A stretch of DNA of 64,000 nt from NCBI RefSeq assembly GCF_019649055.1, contig NW_026570298.1:496001-560000 (forward strand). The letters run 5' to 3'. Under the pieces are notes generated by a model. It made no database searches and was not told the origin of the DNA. It saw only the letters and a program-made list of their open reading frames with translations. Of this stretch, positions 37,812-49,188 are shown piece after piece. Source of the stretch: Paramacrobiotus metropolitanus (lineage: Eukaryota > Tardigrada > Eutardigrada > Parachela > Macrobiotidae). A program made the position numbers and the translations under genes. Position 1 is the first letter of the stretch. Each line of letters begins with the position of its first letter.

Positions 37812-38057
37812 TACTCGGACCTTTGGGACCAGACGCCTCGGACACTCGGACCTTTGGGACCAGACGCCTCTCGCATGGTCACCGAGCTCGGGTACGAAGA
37901 AACGGGCGAGATACGGGCAATTGAGTATCTGCGCCAGCGGTTCAGCATTGAAATTCAACGCGGAAATGCGGCGCCCGTCATGGAAACAGCACCAGCATCG
38001 GCTAATTTATATGAGATGTTCTGTATAATTAGACCGTCTGTTTCTGTTGTCGGTTGA
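37812..38057 (+). pseudogene. Retroelement nuclease-domain remnant plus 31-bp tandem duplication
   Basis: 37905-38010 encodes TGEIRAIEYLRQRFSIEIQR, homologous to the end of the 55573-56440 fragment. Upstream conserved motifs are missing. Immediately before it, a 31-bp unit (from ACTCGGACCTTTGGGACCAG) is repeated at 37813 and 37844. Confidence 0.6.
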
Positions 38058-38230
38058 GGCTGTGGATTAAGTACATCTTTATTATGATAGAAAAATAGTG
38101 TGAGTTTTGTATACCGCCAAATAAAAAGTAAAAAAATCTCTACATACTGTTCTGTATATAAGCCGGCTACTGTACCATTATGCAATATCATTGTACGAAG
38201 ATGCTACCTAACGACTGAGCAAAGCAGCAT

Positions 38231-38359
38231 ACAGGAGAAAAGCGTTCCCATGAATATTTACGTCAAAGATTGTCGCTGGAGATTCAACGAGGAAATGCGG
38301 CTTCAGTTTTGGGCACAATGGAAGGAGCGGAAAAGTTTAATGAAGTTTTTATGTTGTAA
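38231..38359 (+). pseudogene. Second retroelement nuclease-domain remnant
   Basis: Reads TGEKRSHEYLRQRLSLEIQR, then GNAASVLGTMEGAEKFNEVF and a stop. This is very close to the C-terminus at 55573 (HEFLRQRLSLEIQRGNA, LGTMEGAIALNEILLL). Only the last 42 codons survive. With 37812-38057 it forms a tandem pair of stumps about 300 bp apart, which suggests two insertions or a duplication. Confidence 0.65.
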
Positions 38360-40455
38360 AAACTGATGTTTTTAATTATTGATTAAGATGTTGTACCACA
38401 GGTGAATAAAGTAATGCAAACTGAGCAATACATGGTTAACAAACGCTTACGCAAACCAACATGTATCAAGATACAAGTGGGATACATTAAGGATAAGGAT
38501 ATACAATAAGGATACAATGCACATTAGGATACTGATGCTGTTTATAACCCGCAATGAAGCTGCAGAGTGCAGACTGCAGGATGCGTTGATGACTGTGGAT
38601 AGAGTCTGTACACTTAGAATACTGTGAGTTTACAGTGGCTTTTAAGGGGAGGGCTATGAGATGAAAGTGGGTCTGGGAAAACATGAATAAGTTTAAAACA
38701 ACTGAAAGAACACTGTTGCCATTGTTCTGACTGCATGCGCAAAAGGTTTCGCCACACAATGGTGTGCTGCGATCTTGTCTGCGCTCTGTCTAGACAGAGC
38801 TATTCAAGAAACAAAGAAAAAACTTTGGAATCAAAAGTTGAATGAGAAAGTATTTACGAATGAGATGCAATACACATCATTGGATGTGTTTTAGCCTGGA
38901 AAGCTTATATTCTCCAACATGTTAATAAAAAATGTTGTTAGTTTACAAAAAAATTGAGAAAAACACTTTTTAAAAAGTGTTTTTTTCAGTTTATTCAAAC
39001 ATGCTTTGTTGGATTACAGCGGAGTGTCGGTATATAAGCTTTCTAGAAAATAACACATTATCTGATGCCCATTTGGAAAGTGTAGCAAGTTTTACAATGA
39101 AGTTATCGATTTTTAAAGCCCTTTAACTAGTTTTTGGAAAACGTCAGCTGAATGGAGGGCTTGTTGACTGACCGGCAGCAATGTGTGCCAGAGCCGGCTA
39201 CCCATGCCCGCGCTTGCAGAAAGAGATCAGACAGGACATAGCTTGAGAGGGAAGAATGTGTTTGTTCCGGCCAGAGGACAGCATCAGGTGTTCTGTCTGA
39301 GATCTTCTGGGACATATCTGCCATGTGGCTGGCCATGGCTAGCCGATAACATCACTGCATTTATTACGCCGCTGCTGACCCGGTCATGTTTTTTTACTAA
39401 TAACTTATGATCACAGTTTACGATATCGTATTGGTACACACTCTCTGGAAGCCCGAAAAATTCCCTACAAGCTGATGTTAAAATTAGAAACTTATTAAAC
39501 GAAAAGTCATCTCATAGTGGTCCCCTTAAAGGTGAAACGAATGCAAACACCATTAATTTGAAATTCAGCACGTACAATCTTACATGATTCCCCTTGTTAA
39601 TATGGTCATTCTTTTTAACTCAGAATCCTACAGTATCCTCACATCATCCATTTTACATCCACTGTGTATCCTCTTAATTTTCGTAGACTGCTTTGTTTTC
39701 GTGGGTTTCTTATTGTTAGTACATAGAATAGAGGGTATGCGAGGTACATGAAAGACATATACTTACTACCATCAAACTGTATCTGTACACGCGTGGGATA
39801 CGGCAGAAATAAAAAGGACGTACTGGAAAATTAGAAGTACTTTCCATACATAAACGAACGATCGGATTCGGCAAACTCATAAGTCATGGGCGCTGGTAGT
39901 CGCCTGGAACGTTTTCCCTTGTGAAAACCAGGAGACCAATCAGAATAAGGCATTGACGCTTAACGGCACGTGTTCAGTGGTCTTGTGACGTAAGTGGCTA
40001 AATAGTGTAAACTGCACTAACTTCAGCACTTGTCTTGGTCCCGCTTGTAAACTTGTCTTGGTCTACTTATAAATCATTATAAAATCGCATTAATAAAAAG
40101 CCGTCATCGCACAATACGGAACCAGCGTACGTACAGTACGCATACCGAATGGATATGTGCCACCCGTTATGCAAGCAACAGCAACAAGAAACCGCGATCG
40201 AAATCTCCCGTGCACGGATGCACCCGGGCTGGATGATGGATGCACCGCGCCGCTGTAAATAAAGACACACATACGCTCCCATCAAATCGGATCACAACTG
40301 TCCTGACTATCTTGATCCTGGCGCTGGGTAGCATCTGTATAATCTCCGGCTGTCGACGCCGCGCATCTTCATCGCATGCGCTGACAGTTAGCGTATTGCC
40401 GTTGACTTATAGCGCGGCTTAAAAATGTTTGACTTGATCACTGCTCACCGGCACC
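38360..40455. other. Spacer upstream of P2X-C
   Basis: No firm gene. 38460-38620 is an inverted GTATCC-family copy. A short A/T hairpin (AAAAACACTTTTT / AAAAAGTGTTTTT) lies at about 38961-38985. 39127-39310 is open on the minus strand without a motif. From ATG 40240 a 60-codon frame contains a hydrophobic run (TTVLTILILALGSICIISG) and could be a tiny membrane protein, but it sits in the presumed P2X-C promoter. Confidence 0.35.
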
Positions 40456-43400
40456 ATGCTCCTTAAATTACTGGATCGTGAGCCGCATTGCTCCCGGATT
40501 TTCCGCCACGGTGCTGCGGATATCTTTACAAAGTACGAAATGTGCTGCCTATAAAGTACTGTGTCCCTGTGACTGACTGCATTGCTTATCTGCAGATACG
40601 AAACAGCGCGTTCGGTGCGGTTTAAGTCGCCATGGATCGCCGTGTGCAATCGTCTATTTCAAGGCAGCATTATTGCCTATGTTATCGTGTAAGTTGGCCC
40701 AAGTGCCCAAGTCTTCTGTTAATTTTCCGCCGTACAAAAAATAAATTGTACAGTAATATCGTGCTGTTTATGTGCTCATTTGGTATTCATTTCTTCGGTT
40801 TCATTTTTGAAAATTTTTTTAAAATTTTTTTATTTGATTTTTTAATTCTTAATTGTGATTAGTAAATTTTTGATTTGTAATTTTCTTAGATATTTTTTAA
40901 AGATATTTTAATTTCACTGTTTTAGTATATTGGACGGCAAATACAAGTCGTACGTAATTAATAAAGGTTCATGCAGAACTGTACAGTAATTTTCCATTAA
41001 TATAAATATTCCGGTCAGTGACCTTTAGGGTCTTGATTTGCATGTTATATATCTATCCAAGAACTTACTATAGCGTAAAAGCTATAATAAGTTCTTGATT
41101 TATATTATACGTACGTATTTATCTTAATAATTTATCTTATTTGTATTAAACGTACGAGGACATTTGGGTGCTGTGAACATACCCTGCACGATTAGGCTGC
41201 GATGAACAGCCGGCTAAATTAATGGCAGTCGATTGCCTCAACCGTGTATGCCATCCTGGGCGGCTGGCAAACCAGCCCGTAATGTTACGAAATTGGTCGC
41301 ATCCACGGATTTTAAACAGATTTTCTCCATAGACTGGTATGCTAACTTCAGATGCCTGTCTTTCTTGATTTTGAAAATGAAACTGTTCAAGTCATATACC
41401 AAACGGCAGAAAATTAATTTTCACGGTTTTTGACACCAAACAAGTTGCAGTTTATGGCGTGAAAGACAAGTTACAGCTGTTTGAAGTTTCTCGTAGACAC
41501 AGCATAGAATCGCCGCGTGGGACCTTTGATCGTGAACTGTATGCTAAGTCTACGAGAAAACTAAAATGGCTGTAACTTGTTTCATTTGCCACAAACCACA
41601 ACTTCTTTGGTCTCAAAAATCGTGAAAGTTAATTTTCTGTCGTTTGGTATATGACTTGAACAGTTTCATTTTCAAAATCAAGAATGACACGCATCTGAAG
41701 TTAGCATCCCAGTCTATGGAGAAAATCTGTTTAAAATCCGTGGATGCGACCAATTTCGTAACATTACGGGCTGGTTTGCCAGCCGCCCAGGATGGCATAC
41801 ACGGTTGAGGCAATCGACTGCCATTAATTTAGCCGGCTGTTCATCGCAACCTAATCGTGCAGGGTATGTTCACAGCACCCAAATGTCCTCGTATATCTAC
41901 TCTGTAATCACATTATTACCGTATGTAATTGCGGTGTTTTATTTTAATTTTAAAGGAATATTTTGATCGGTTAATCATTCTCCGATTTCACAGAGTGGTG
42001 TTCATACTAGAGAAAGGCTACCAGAGCACGGAAGAAGGCGAAAGCAGCGTGGTGACCCATGTGATGGGCCTACACATCAATTCGCGGACCAATCTCGCGG
42101 ATTTAGCCATCGACGACACGCGAAATCTGCTTGACCGATCGCTGGGTAGCGTGTGGGATTCCGTGGATACCGTAGTGCCAGCACTGGTTGGTGGCCCTTT
42201 CCTATATCCCACGATATTGTACAAGCACAGATATAATTTCATGTCTGCAGGAAAACAGCGCTCTTTTTATCACCACCAAGGTAATGGCCACACCCAAGCA
42301 AGTACAGAGTGTCTGCCCTGAGGTACGCAGTTTACCCATAATATTGAAATTTTATCGATCAAAGTTTAAAAATAAGAAAACGATTATATTAGAAAAGGAA
42401 TAAAATGACTCAGTATGAACGAAAAGCAAAAAATGTTCCAGCTAACAAAAGCAAAAACACATGACATTGGATTTAATATTAATATTAACCAGTGCACCCG
42501 TTTGATAAATACCGCACAAATTATAAATAAAAATTTAAAAAAAAACAGAGCAAGTAACCAACGAAATAGTACTGGAATAATTAATAAAAAACAATAAAGA
42601 TAAAAATGAAAAAGTATTTGATTAATTTAACTTACGGTAGTTAGCCATGGCCAGTACCTTTGGCCGATAACCGCAGAGAACGACAAGACAGTATTTTTTC
42701 ATATGGCAAGATTTTTGCAGTTAAAAAATTCCGGAGCCAACTGCATCAGCCATGCGGACTGCCTACCCGGGCGGTCGATCCATCTGGGCCATGGATTCAC
42801 GACTGGTCAGTGTAACAACGCCACCAAAACGTGCAATGTGGCAGCATGGTGTCCGTTGGAGAATAAAACCCTAAGGTGACCTTTTTCGTAAATAAATTAT
42901 TTCTTACTCTACGCACAGCGACGTATTTATAGTACGGCGCTGTTAGTTGGAGGGGAGGAGCTGGTTCTTCTGGTTAAGAATTACATCGTCTTCCCGGATT
43001 TTAATATAAGAAGGTAACGGTTTCAAGAATCCCTGGGAATCATCTGCGATTTTTATACCGAGCGTTGTGGAAATATTTAGGAGAAATTTTGGTGATCTGG
43101 ACGAAAGCTACGTAGCCAACTGTTCATATAACAACGCCACGGATCCGCATTGTCCGGCTTTTAATCTGGGTTATATTATCAAACAAGCTGGGGAAAATTA
43201 CAGCGAAATGGCCTCGCATGTAAGTCACTGATTCTACCGGTTAAAATAATACTTAAACAAATAACTAATAAATGAAAGAAATTTTCAAATTACGTTAATG
43301 TTTAATTTAATAAATATAGATATTTTTAAGATATTTTGTAAGAATAAAAAATAAAATTTCTCCGTTCGACAAATGCTCCAAAAAACAGTTGTGAGTTTTC

Positions 43401-45829
43401 CTTATCTAGCTTCTAGCAGGTTATTAGCACGTAATATTCGGCAATTATATCCGCGATATGTATCGCATTTCCGTGATGAAATATGAGAGTTTTTGGCCGG
43501 AGCACTTGACAAATAAATCAAGCCGTACACATTGGATAATTAACTGTTAACCATCATCCAGTATGTTTACAGTATCCAGAGACGCACGCTGTCGGGGTAC
43601 GAGTACTATACCTGCTAAGTGGATATTTTCAGCAATTTTACAACACATGCTGCCATGATGTTGGGTGTGTATTTCGGTGGTGTGTTCGTGCCTTGGCAGC
43701 TGTACAGCTTGTTCATGATCGTAGCGTGAATGTTTTATGACAGCATCGGTATGCTCTGCTGATCCCCCGCACAAATTTCTCATGATTGACTTGCGTGCGA
43801 AAGCACTTTCTTTGGTCAACTAGATTCCGTTCCTCTGCTTGCAGTTTTGTTATCGTCAGCCGCCGAAGTTGACCGAACAGAGAACAGCTTAATAAAGGCA
43901 ATAAACGAACCTATACCCAGCAAAAAATCTTTATTTGTATAATTATATGTATCTGTATAATTAATTATCCTGAATTCTTGTAAAAACTGACAAAAATTAA
44001 ATGTTAAAAATGAAGATTAATTTACTGATGTGGCCACTGACAATTCGCCGTATTACTTAACTTTTTATTTAATGGAAATGTACAAGTACCTCGTATACGA
44101 AAATTTTAGGTAGATATGTATTTGCAGTTTACTCTAAATTTGTACCAACAGGGCGCCATACTAAGCTTCGGCATTAAATGGGACTGCGATCTGGATTTCC
44201 ACATCTACCACTGCATGCCGACGTATTCATTCCGCCGACTTGACGAGAAAGAGGGCGTTATCGTTCCCGGATGGAACCACCGGTAAGGTATACTACAAAA
44301 CTGCTGCAAAAAGATAATTGCGAAAAACAGTATTAAAATACACGCATTACATTACGCACATACAGTAAAACCTGTGTAATTTCAACACCTACCTACGGTT
44401 CCTTTAAAGTGTTCAATGTAATCAGCTGTTCAATATTCGCAGTAGTCTTCGCAGTATACGAGACGCGCCGGTTCCTATACGGTCGTTCAATCTTCGCAGT
44501 TACTCAATTTTCGCAGTTGTTCAAGCTCACAGAGTTTACTGTACATGTGCGTAACGTACATTACATGTACATAACGTATATTTCGTACATTACATGTACA
44601 TAACGTATATTTCGTATATTACATGTATAAGCTTGTCTGGTAATTTCCTACGTAAAGGTACAGCTAGCGCGAAATTTGCGCTTAAAACGATGGCCACGTC
44701 ACTACGTTTGTCGCATCACGTAAATGCGCTCCGGAGCTAGATTGTCCCTTACTGCACAGACCAATTTCTAGCCGCCTTCCGCCAGGCAATTACGATCATT
44801 ATCATTAAAATATTTGGCGTGCACCAAGCCGCCAGCCAAGCAAATGCAAGTTACGTGCTTAAACATTGTGGCGTGGCGCGCCGTAGTAGCGATTTACGCG
44901 TAACCCGTAAATTTATAAAATTCGCTGTATTGATTCGTCAGAAATTACCGGACAAGCTTGTACTCTGTACATAAAATGTATTACATTACATGTGCAACTT
45001 CTGCAAAGGAATCAGTAAAAATTACAGAACACGATCGTTCTAAACATGTTAATAAATGGATTTTAAGGTACCTAATTTGTTAGGCGGACTGGTTACTGGG
45101 AAGAAGACGGCGTCTGGACGCGCTATCTGTACAAGCACACCGGCATCCGCATCGTCTTCAACGTGGACGCCCTGGCACGGAAATTCAGCCTTGTCCAGAC
45201 CACCATCAATATCGGTTCGGGTCTGGGCCTACTGGGCGTGGTAAACATAACTTCGTTCTTCGTGATTAATGGCTGTTTGGATGCTACGGAATCTACACCA
45301 TTAGTCTCACCGGTTAATCTTGTAATCTCTTTGGCAGGCGACGATACTGTGCGATTTCATGCTGTACCACTGCGTGGGACCGGACGACCGGGCCTTTCAC
45401 TCGCACGCCACGACTGTTGATGCCGGCGACGCGGGCGAACCGGAAAATGAAACATTGTGGTCGCGGACCATCCGTGTCGACGTCGACGACAAAAACTCGC
45501 TGACCAACCCACCGGACGATGGGAAATCGGGGTCCCTGCATTCGCACGTCGCCGGCATCGTTGCCGGGGACGAGGAGCCGGCGATCAGCCGACCGGACGA
45601 CGGGACAGCAACAGACGTCCTTCGTACGCGTATCGATACCGGCGACCAGGATCCCGCGGTTATTGACGCACCGGACGACGCACCATGGACGCGTGCTATT
45701 ACTGTCTACGCCGACGACCCGGAACCGGAAAAAGACGAATCGGAAGACAAGGAACCACCCTCGGACACCACCAATCCCGACACGATTGATCAAGACGACG
45801 TGGAACTCCTTCGTGAAACTACGGTGTAG
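40456..45829 (+). CDS. P2X receptor C with long acidic repeat tail
   Basis: Ten exons, all in phase: 40456-40532, 40596-40688, 41994-42186, 42251-42322, 42721-42875, 42933-43013, 43081-43219, 44152-44282, 45084-45240, 45338-45829; 529 residues. The channel core matches A and B (YETARSV, VFILEKGYQ, all ten ectodomain Cys, GIRIVFNV, ATILCDF in TM2). The post-KGY lysines are missing (VVTHVMG) and the NFR motif reads NHR. The last exon is much longer than in A and B: about 150 residues after TM2, strongly acidic, with three to four units of 22-27 residues carrying P-x-D-D (NPPDDG, SRPDDG, DAPDDA). It ends VELLRETTV. Intron 2 contains foldback element 2 (41155-41891). An AATAAA follows the stop at 45883. 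It is the more diverged member of the array. Confidence 0.92.
41059..41095. repeat. Short hairpin in P2X-C intron 2
   Basis: AAGAACTTACTATAGC pairs with GCTATAATAAGTTCTT (one mismatch) across a 5-nt loop, about 60 bp left of the foldback element. Confidence 0.6.
41155..41891. mobile_element. TA-flanked foldback/MITE-like element 2
   Basis: A 737-bp near-perfect palindrome inside P2X-C intron 2. Ends CGAGGACATTTGGGTGCTGT and its reverse complement abut TA on both sides (41153-41154, 41892-41893). Both arms encode the same 66-codon open frame, which follows from the symmetry and is not evidence of a gene. The central hairpin TTTCTCGTAGAC...GTCTACGAGAAA and the nearby AACTAAAATGGCTGTAACT region resemble element 1 (18348-19120) in opposite orientation. 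The arms differ at few positions, so the insertion or its last correction is recent. Confidence 0.8.
44555..44628. repeat. 29-bp tandem repeat in P2X-C intron 8
   Basis: Unit CGTACATTACATGTACATAA plus CGTATATTT, two full copies (44555 and 44584) and a partial third from 44613. Confidence 0.8.
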
Positions 45830-46945
45830 TACCTCGAAGCTCCCTGATTGGCCAGAATGTAATGAACGAATTTCTGTTCCACAATAAAAAAGGTTTTGCT
45901 CAGTGAGTCGCTCCGCCAAAGTTTTCGACGACGGTTAAATGAAAATCTGTGATACACTGCTTACTGAGAATAATTGTTATGGTTGCGCATACTAGTACAC
46001 AAAATGATAAAAATAAACGACATTTAGCAGGAGATCATCTACAGTTCTCTACCAGATTATAATCATAACAAGCCGAGCACGGATGAATATTGGCTGATGA
46101 CTATAAGAATAAGTATGTCTAGATTTCCGAATGTTTACAAACTGTCATAATATCACTAAACCAGTACGTATTTTTAGCAATAATTATTCTGACACACTGT
46201 ACATAAGTTAATCGAAACATGGACTGCCTTTTTAGATATACTGTACATACGTTGCAGAGGAGCACAGATATTTCTACTGTTCTGGGTCAAATTGTGCATG
46301 TATTAGAACAGTATGCATTTCTTATCGCGTCCATGGTAACAAGCTTATGATTGACCACTGGACCTAGACAAATGATTTTGGCAAAATGTCAACAATCTTG
46401 GATCCACCGCTACACCTAGAGAATTTTGATGTACTTTAGAGCAACAAAATTGGTGAAGTAGAAGCCGAGATCCTTTGCCTCAAAGGACAGGGGCCGAAGT
46501 TCTGGCACAGATAATCAGTATTCATATAATTATTAGCTTACTGAGATGACGTCATATTGTATGATAAGTATATATTTTTGGCACTTCGACAAGAACAACT
46601 GCTTCGCGGTGACCCACTCTGGCCACTCAACTTTCGATGACATTAATCATTCAAGGCTAAAATCTTGGACAGCATAACACAGTCAACGTCTTCTTAACTG
46701 TGCTTCTCCAAATACCAACTGACAGCCTAATTATATCTAGCTAATAATAGAGATGAAGAGACGTATAGTTGTTCACTCCTGATCATCGCTGACGTAAAAT
46801 GCCGCACCATCAAGATTATTTAATTCTCAATAATTATTTAAAAATAATTAACCTCGATCATCGATGGTAAACGCTCTCTTATAAGAGAACGTTTATTAAG
46901 TAACGAATTAGTTTACTGAATATTTATTATTGGAAAGGTCGCCGC
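45830..46945. other. Intergenic between convergent P2X-C and RIB43A-like genes
   Basis: AT-rich; apart from the P2X-C poly(A) signal I see no feature. Confidence 0.4.
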
Positions 46946-49188
46946 TCATCGTGGATCGCTTTCGAACTTATCGAACCACTCGGGCGTGGGCTGCGCCCCG
47001 TTCTTCATGATCAGCTCCACTTCCTCGCGGTCCTTCCTCTCCAGTGCCATCTTCTGGTTAAGCGCGTCGAGATTCCTGCGCACCGCGGCGCGCTCCTCCT
47101 CCAGCGCCAGCAGCTCTTTCTTCACCTGGTTCTCGACATTGCGGAAATAATTGTCCCACACGTAGTCTTCTTGGCGCTCTTGCAACCGCGCATTGGCGCG
47201 CTCGTGCACCTGTTGATCGCGCTGCGCGTAGACGGCGTCCAGCTGCGCCGGCGACAGACCGCGCCAGTCGCGCGCATGCACGCTGACCTCGTTCAAGAGC
47301 GCGCCGTTGCGGACGTTATTGACGTGGGCGGCGGCGTCGGCCTGTTCTTGCTCGCGGAAGCGACGTTTGTGGTCCTCTTGGGTCGCTAACTGAAAGGTTA
47401 ATAAATTAAGTCGCCGGTAGTTTGATATGTTGTTTATTGATTAGCTTAAAGGTCACTCATTAACTTATTCTAGTCACGGTAAGCTTTTAGATAGCGGGTC
47501 GTAGTTTGCCAGAATATTTTGTAGCCGAAAGGTCACCAGTTTTCATTTATTAACGTAATATATGGCAGAGAAGCAAACGTCGTCTAATAATCGGAAAGGT
47601 CACTAATATTTAAATTTATTAAGGCACCTGGATTTTCCAGAGTTCGAAAATTGGCGTTTAAGCGCCCATAATGGATGATTTTAATAATGGAAAGGTTAGA
47701 CGGCTCAAGTCGGAGTTCAGAGTGACCTTCAGACGTTAGCTGTACGTACTACGTAGTCTGCACAGCGGTTTGGTGGAATTCAGACTTGAAAGGTCACTAA
47801 TTTAATTTTTGAAAATTTCTTTATGGGTTTTTTTTAAAAACAGTCTTCCGATGAAACCAGAACTGGAAGTTACGTAGTACGTATTATACGTACTGACGTA
47901 CGTATGAACGGTTAATAATATTACCAGAGCTTCGTTGTAGCGACGTGTGGCCAAGGTCGTCGCTTTCTGCAGGTCCTCCGTGGCGCGGTCGATGGCGTCC
48001 AAGCGGGCTTGCTGGGCCAGGAACTCGGCGCTGTGGTTGCTGTTGACGTTGCGCTCGTGATCCTGGCGGGTTCTTTTCTCATCCAACTGCCGCCCCAAAT
48101 CATCGCGCTGCTTCCGGGTCCGAAGCTCGATTTCTTTCGGTGTGCGCAGCTTTTCTCCGTCGAAACTACACACAACGGGAAATTACGATCTTTTCCCAAA
48201 ACGGAAACCGTATGTGCAGCAAAACACCAACACTTTCAGCAGTAATAAGATAAGCCAATAACATGACTAAAATCACAAATAAAAACGATTTCCATCATGT
48301 AATAAATAATAATTACCTTCTGAATAAAAATAGTTTAATCTGTATTGATTTACTGTTTTGTATCAGTTAAAAATTGGATAGAAAATACGTTATTTTTAAG
48401 ATCCCGAAAAAATAATGAATCATTTTGTTTCATTCGATGTTTATTTGGCTGCTCGTTGTCAGTTATTAATTAATGCAAATTGACCACTGACGTCACGACA
48501 CTGGACGGTCCATAGGCGGAAAAGTCCCCGTCGGCGCCGATGGGTCGCTGCTTTTTCAGCCAATGCGGATCGTTTAATTCGAAGCTGGCCAAATCTTCTT
48601 TCCTCTGGAACAGCTTGCGATACTGGTCCAGTTGTGAGTTGGCAAATTTTTTGTACTCATGTTCTTTCTGTATGATGGCATGATGCGCGGCGTCTAATCG
48701 GTGAGCGGCTTGATCTGCCAACGAAAATTACTTTTTTTTGAAAATTGTTCTTTCTAGTAAAAACAATTTTCTGTATACAAAACTGCGGATATTATTTTGA
48801 AAAAATTCACTCCCGTTGATTAAAAGAAAATTTATTAAATTAAATTATTTTGCTCGACCCTAAAAATTAATTTATACCGACTCACCGAACGCCAAATCGC
48901 GCATCGCTTCGCCTCGTTGACGATGGCGTTTGTCGACAATTTGATGCTGAATCTCCGCGACATCGTACTGCAGACTGAAAACTATGAAAAATGCATTTTC
49001 CCATCCGAAACAGCCCGTTTAAAGCATTTTTTTACGACACTCAATTACGACTGCAGCAGTGCACGTACCGCTTGCTTGGCACGGACGGGATTAAAGATGA
49101 CCTTTCCACGTTCCGCTAGCACATGCTTCTTGTGCTGCAGTTTCTTCTCATATTTGTCATCCACAGGTAACGATAAAAAGTAAGACAT
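46946..49188 (-). CDS. RIB43A-like coiled-coil protein (RIBC1/RIBC2 family)
   Basis: Five exons in phase: 49188-49069, 48967-48886, 48714-48507, 48165-47925, 47389-46946; 364 residues, close to the usual length (about 380). RIB43A proteins are filament-like microtubule inner proteins of ciliary and flagellar doublets. Evidence: almost entirely charged alpha-helix/coiled coil; an early YDVAEIQHQIVDKRHRQ segment; FELNDPHWLKKQ matching the family's F-D-L-x-D-P-x-x-L-K-K motif; FDGEKL; a DWRGLSPAQLDAV segment aligning with RWKGMT-x-EQ; and a C-terminal PTPEWFDKFESDPR like the family's Y-F-x-Q-F-N end. In a tardigrade the likely site is sperm flagella or sensory cilia. The third exon ends at a GTCCAG donor. 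Intron 4 contains a cluster of AAAGGTCA words. Confidence 0.85.
47390..47924. repeat. Intronic array of GAAAGGTCAC-type words
   Basis: Matches to AAAGGT(C/T)A, most with a preceding G, occur at 47392, 47448, 47527, 47594, 47690 and 47788, with one more just past the stop codon at 46933. Several are followed by AATTTATTAA-like sequence. All point the same way, with spacing of about 55-100 bp. Confidence 0.65.

Noticed and set aside
41233-41813. Two nearly identical 66-codon ORFs on opposite strands
   Set aside because: They are the same sequence read from both arms of the foldback element, without independent coding evidence.
45314-45919. 201-codon minus-strand frame opposite the P2X-C tail
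   Set aside because: Shadow of the acidic repeat exon; the plus-strand frame continues directly from TM2 and matches P2X.
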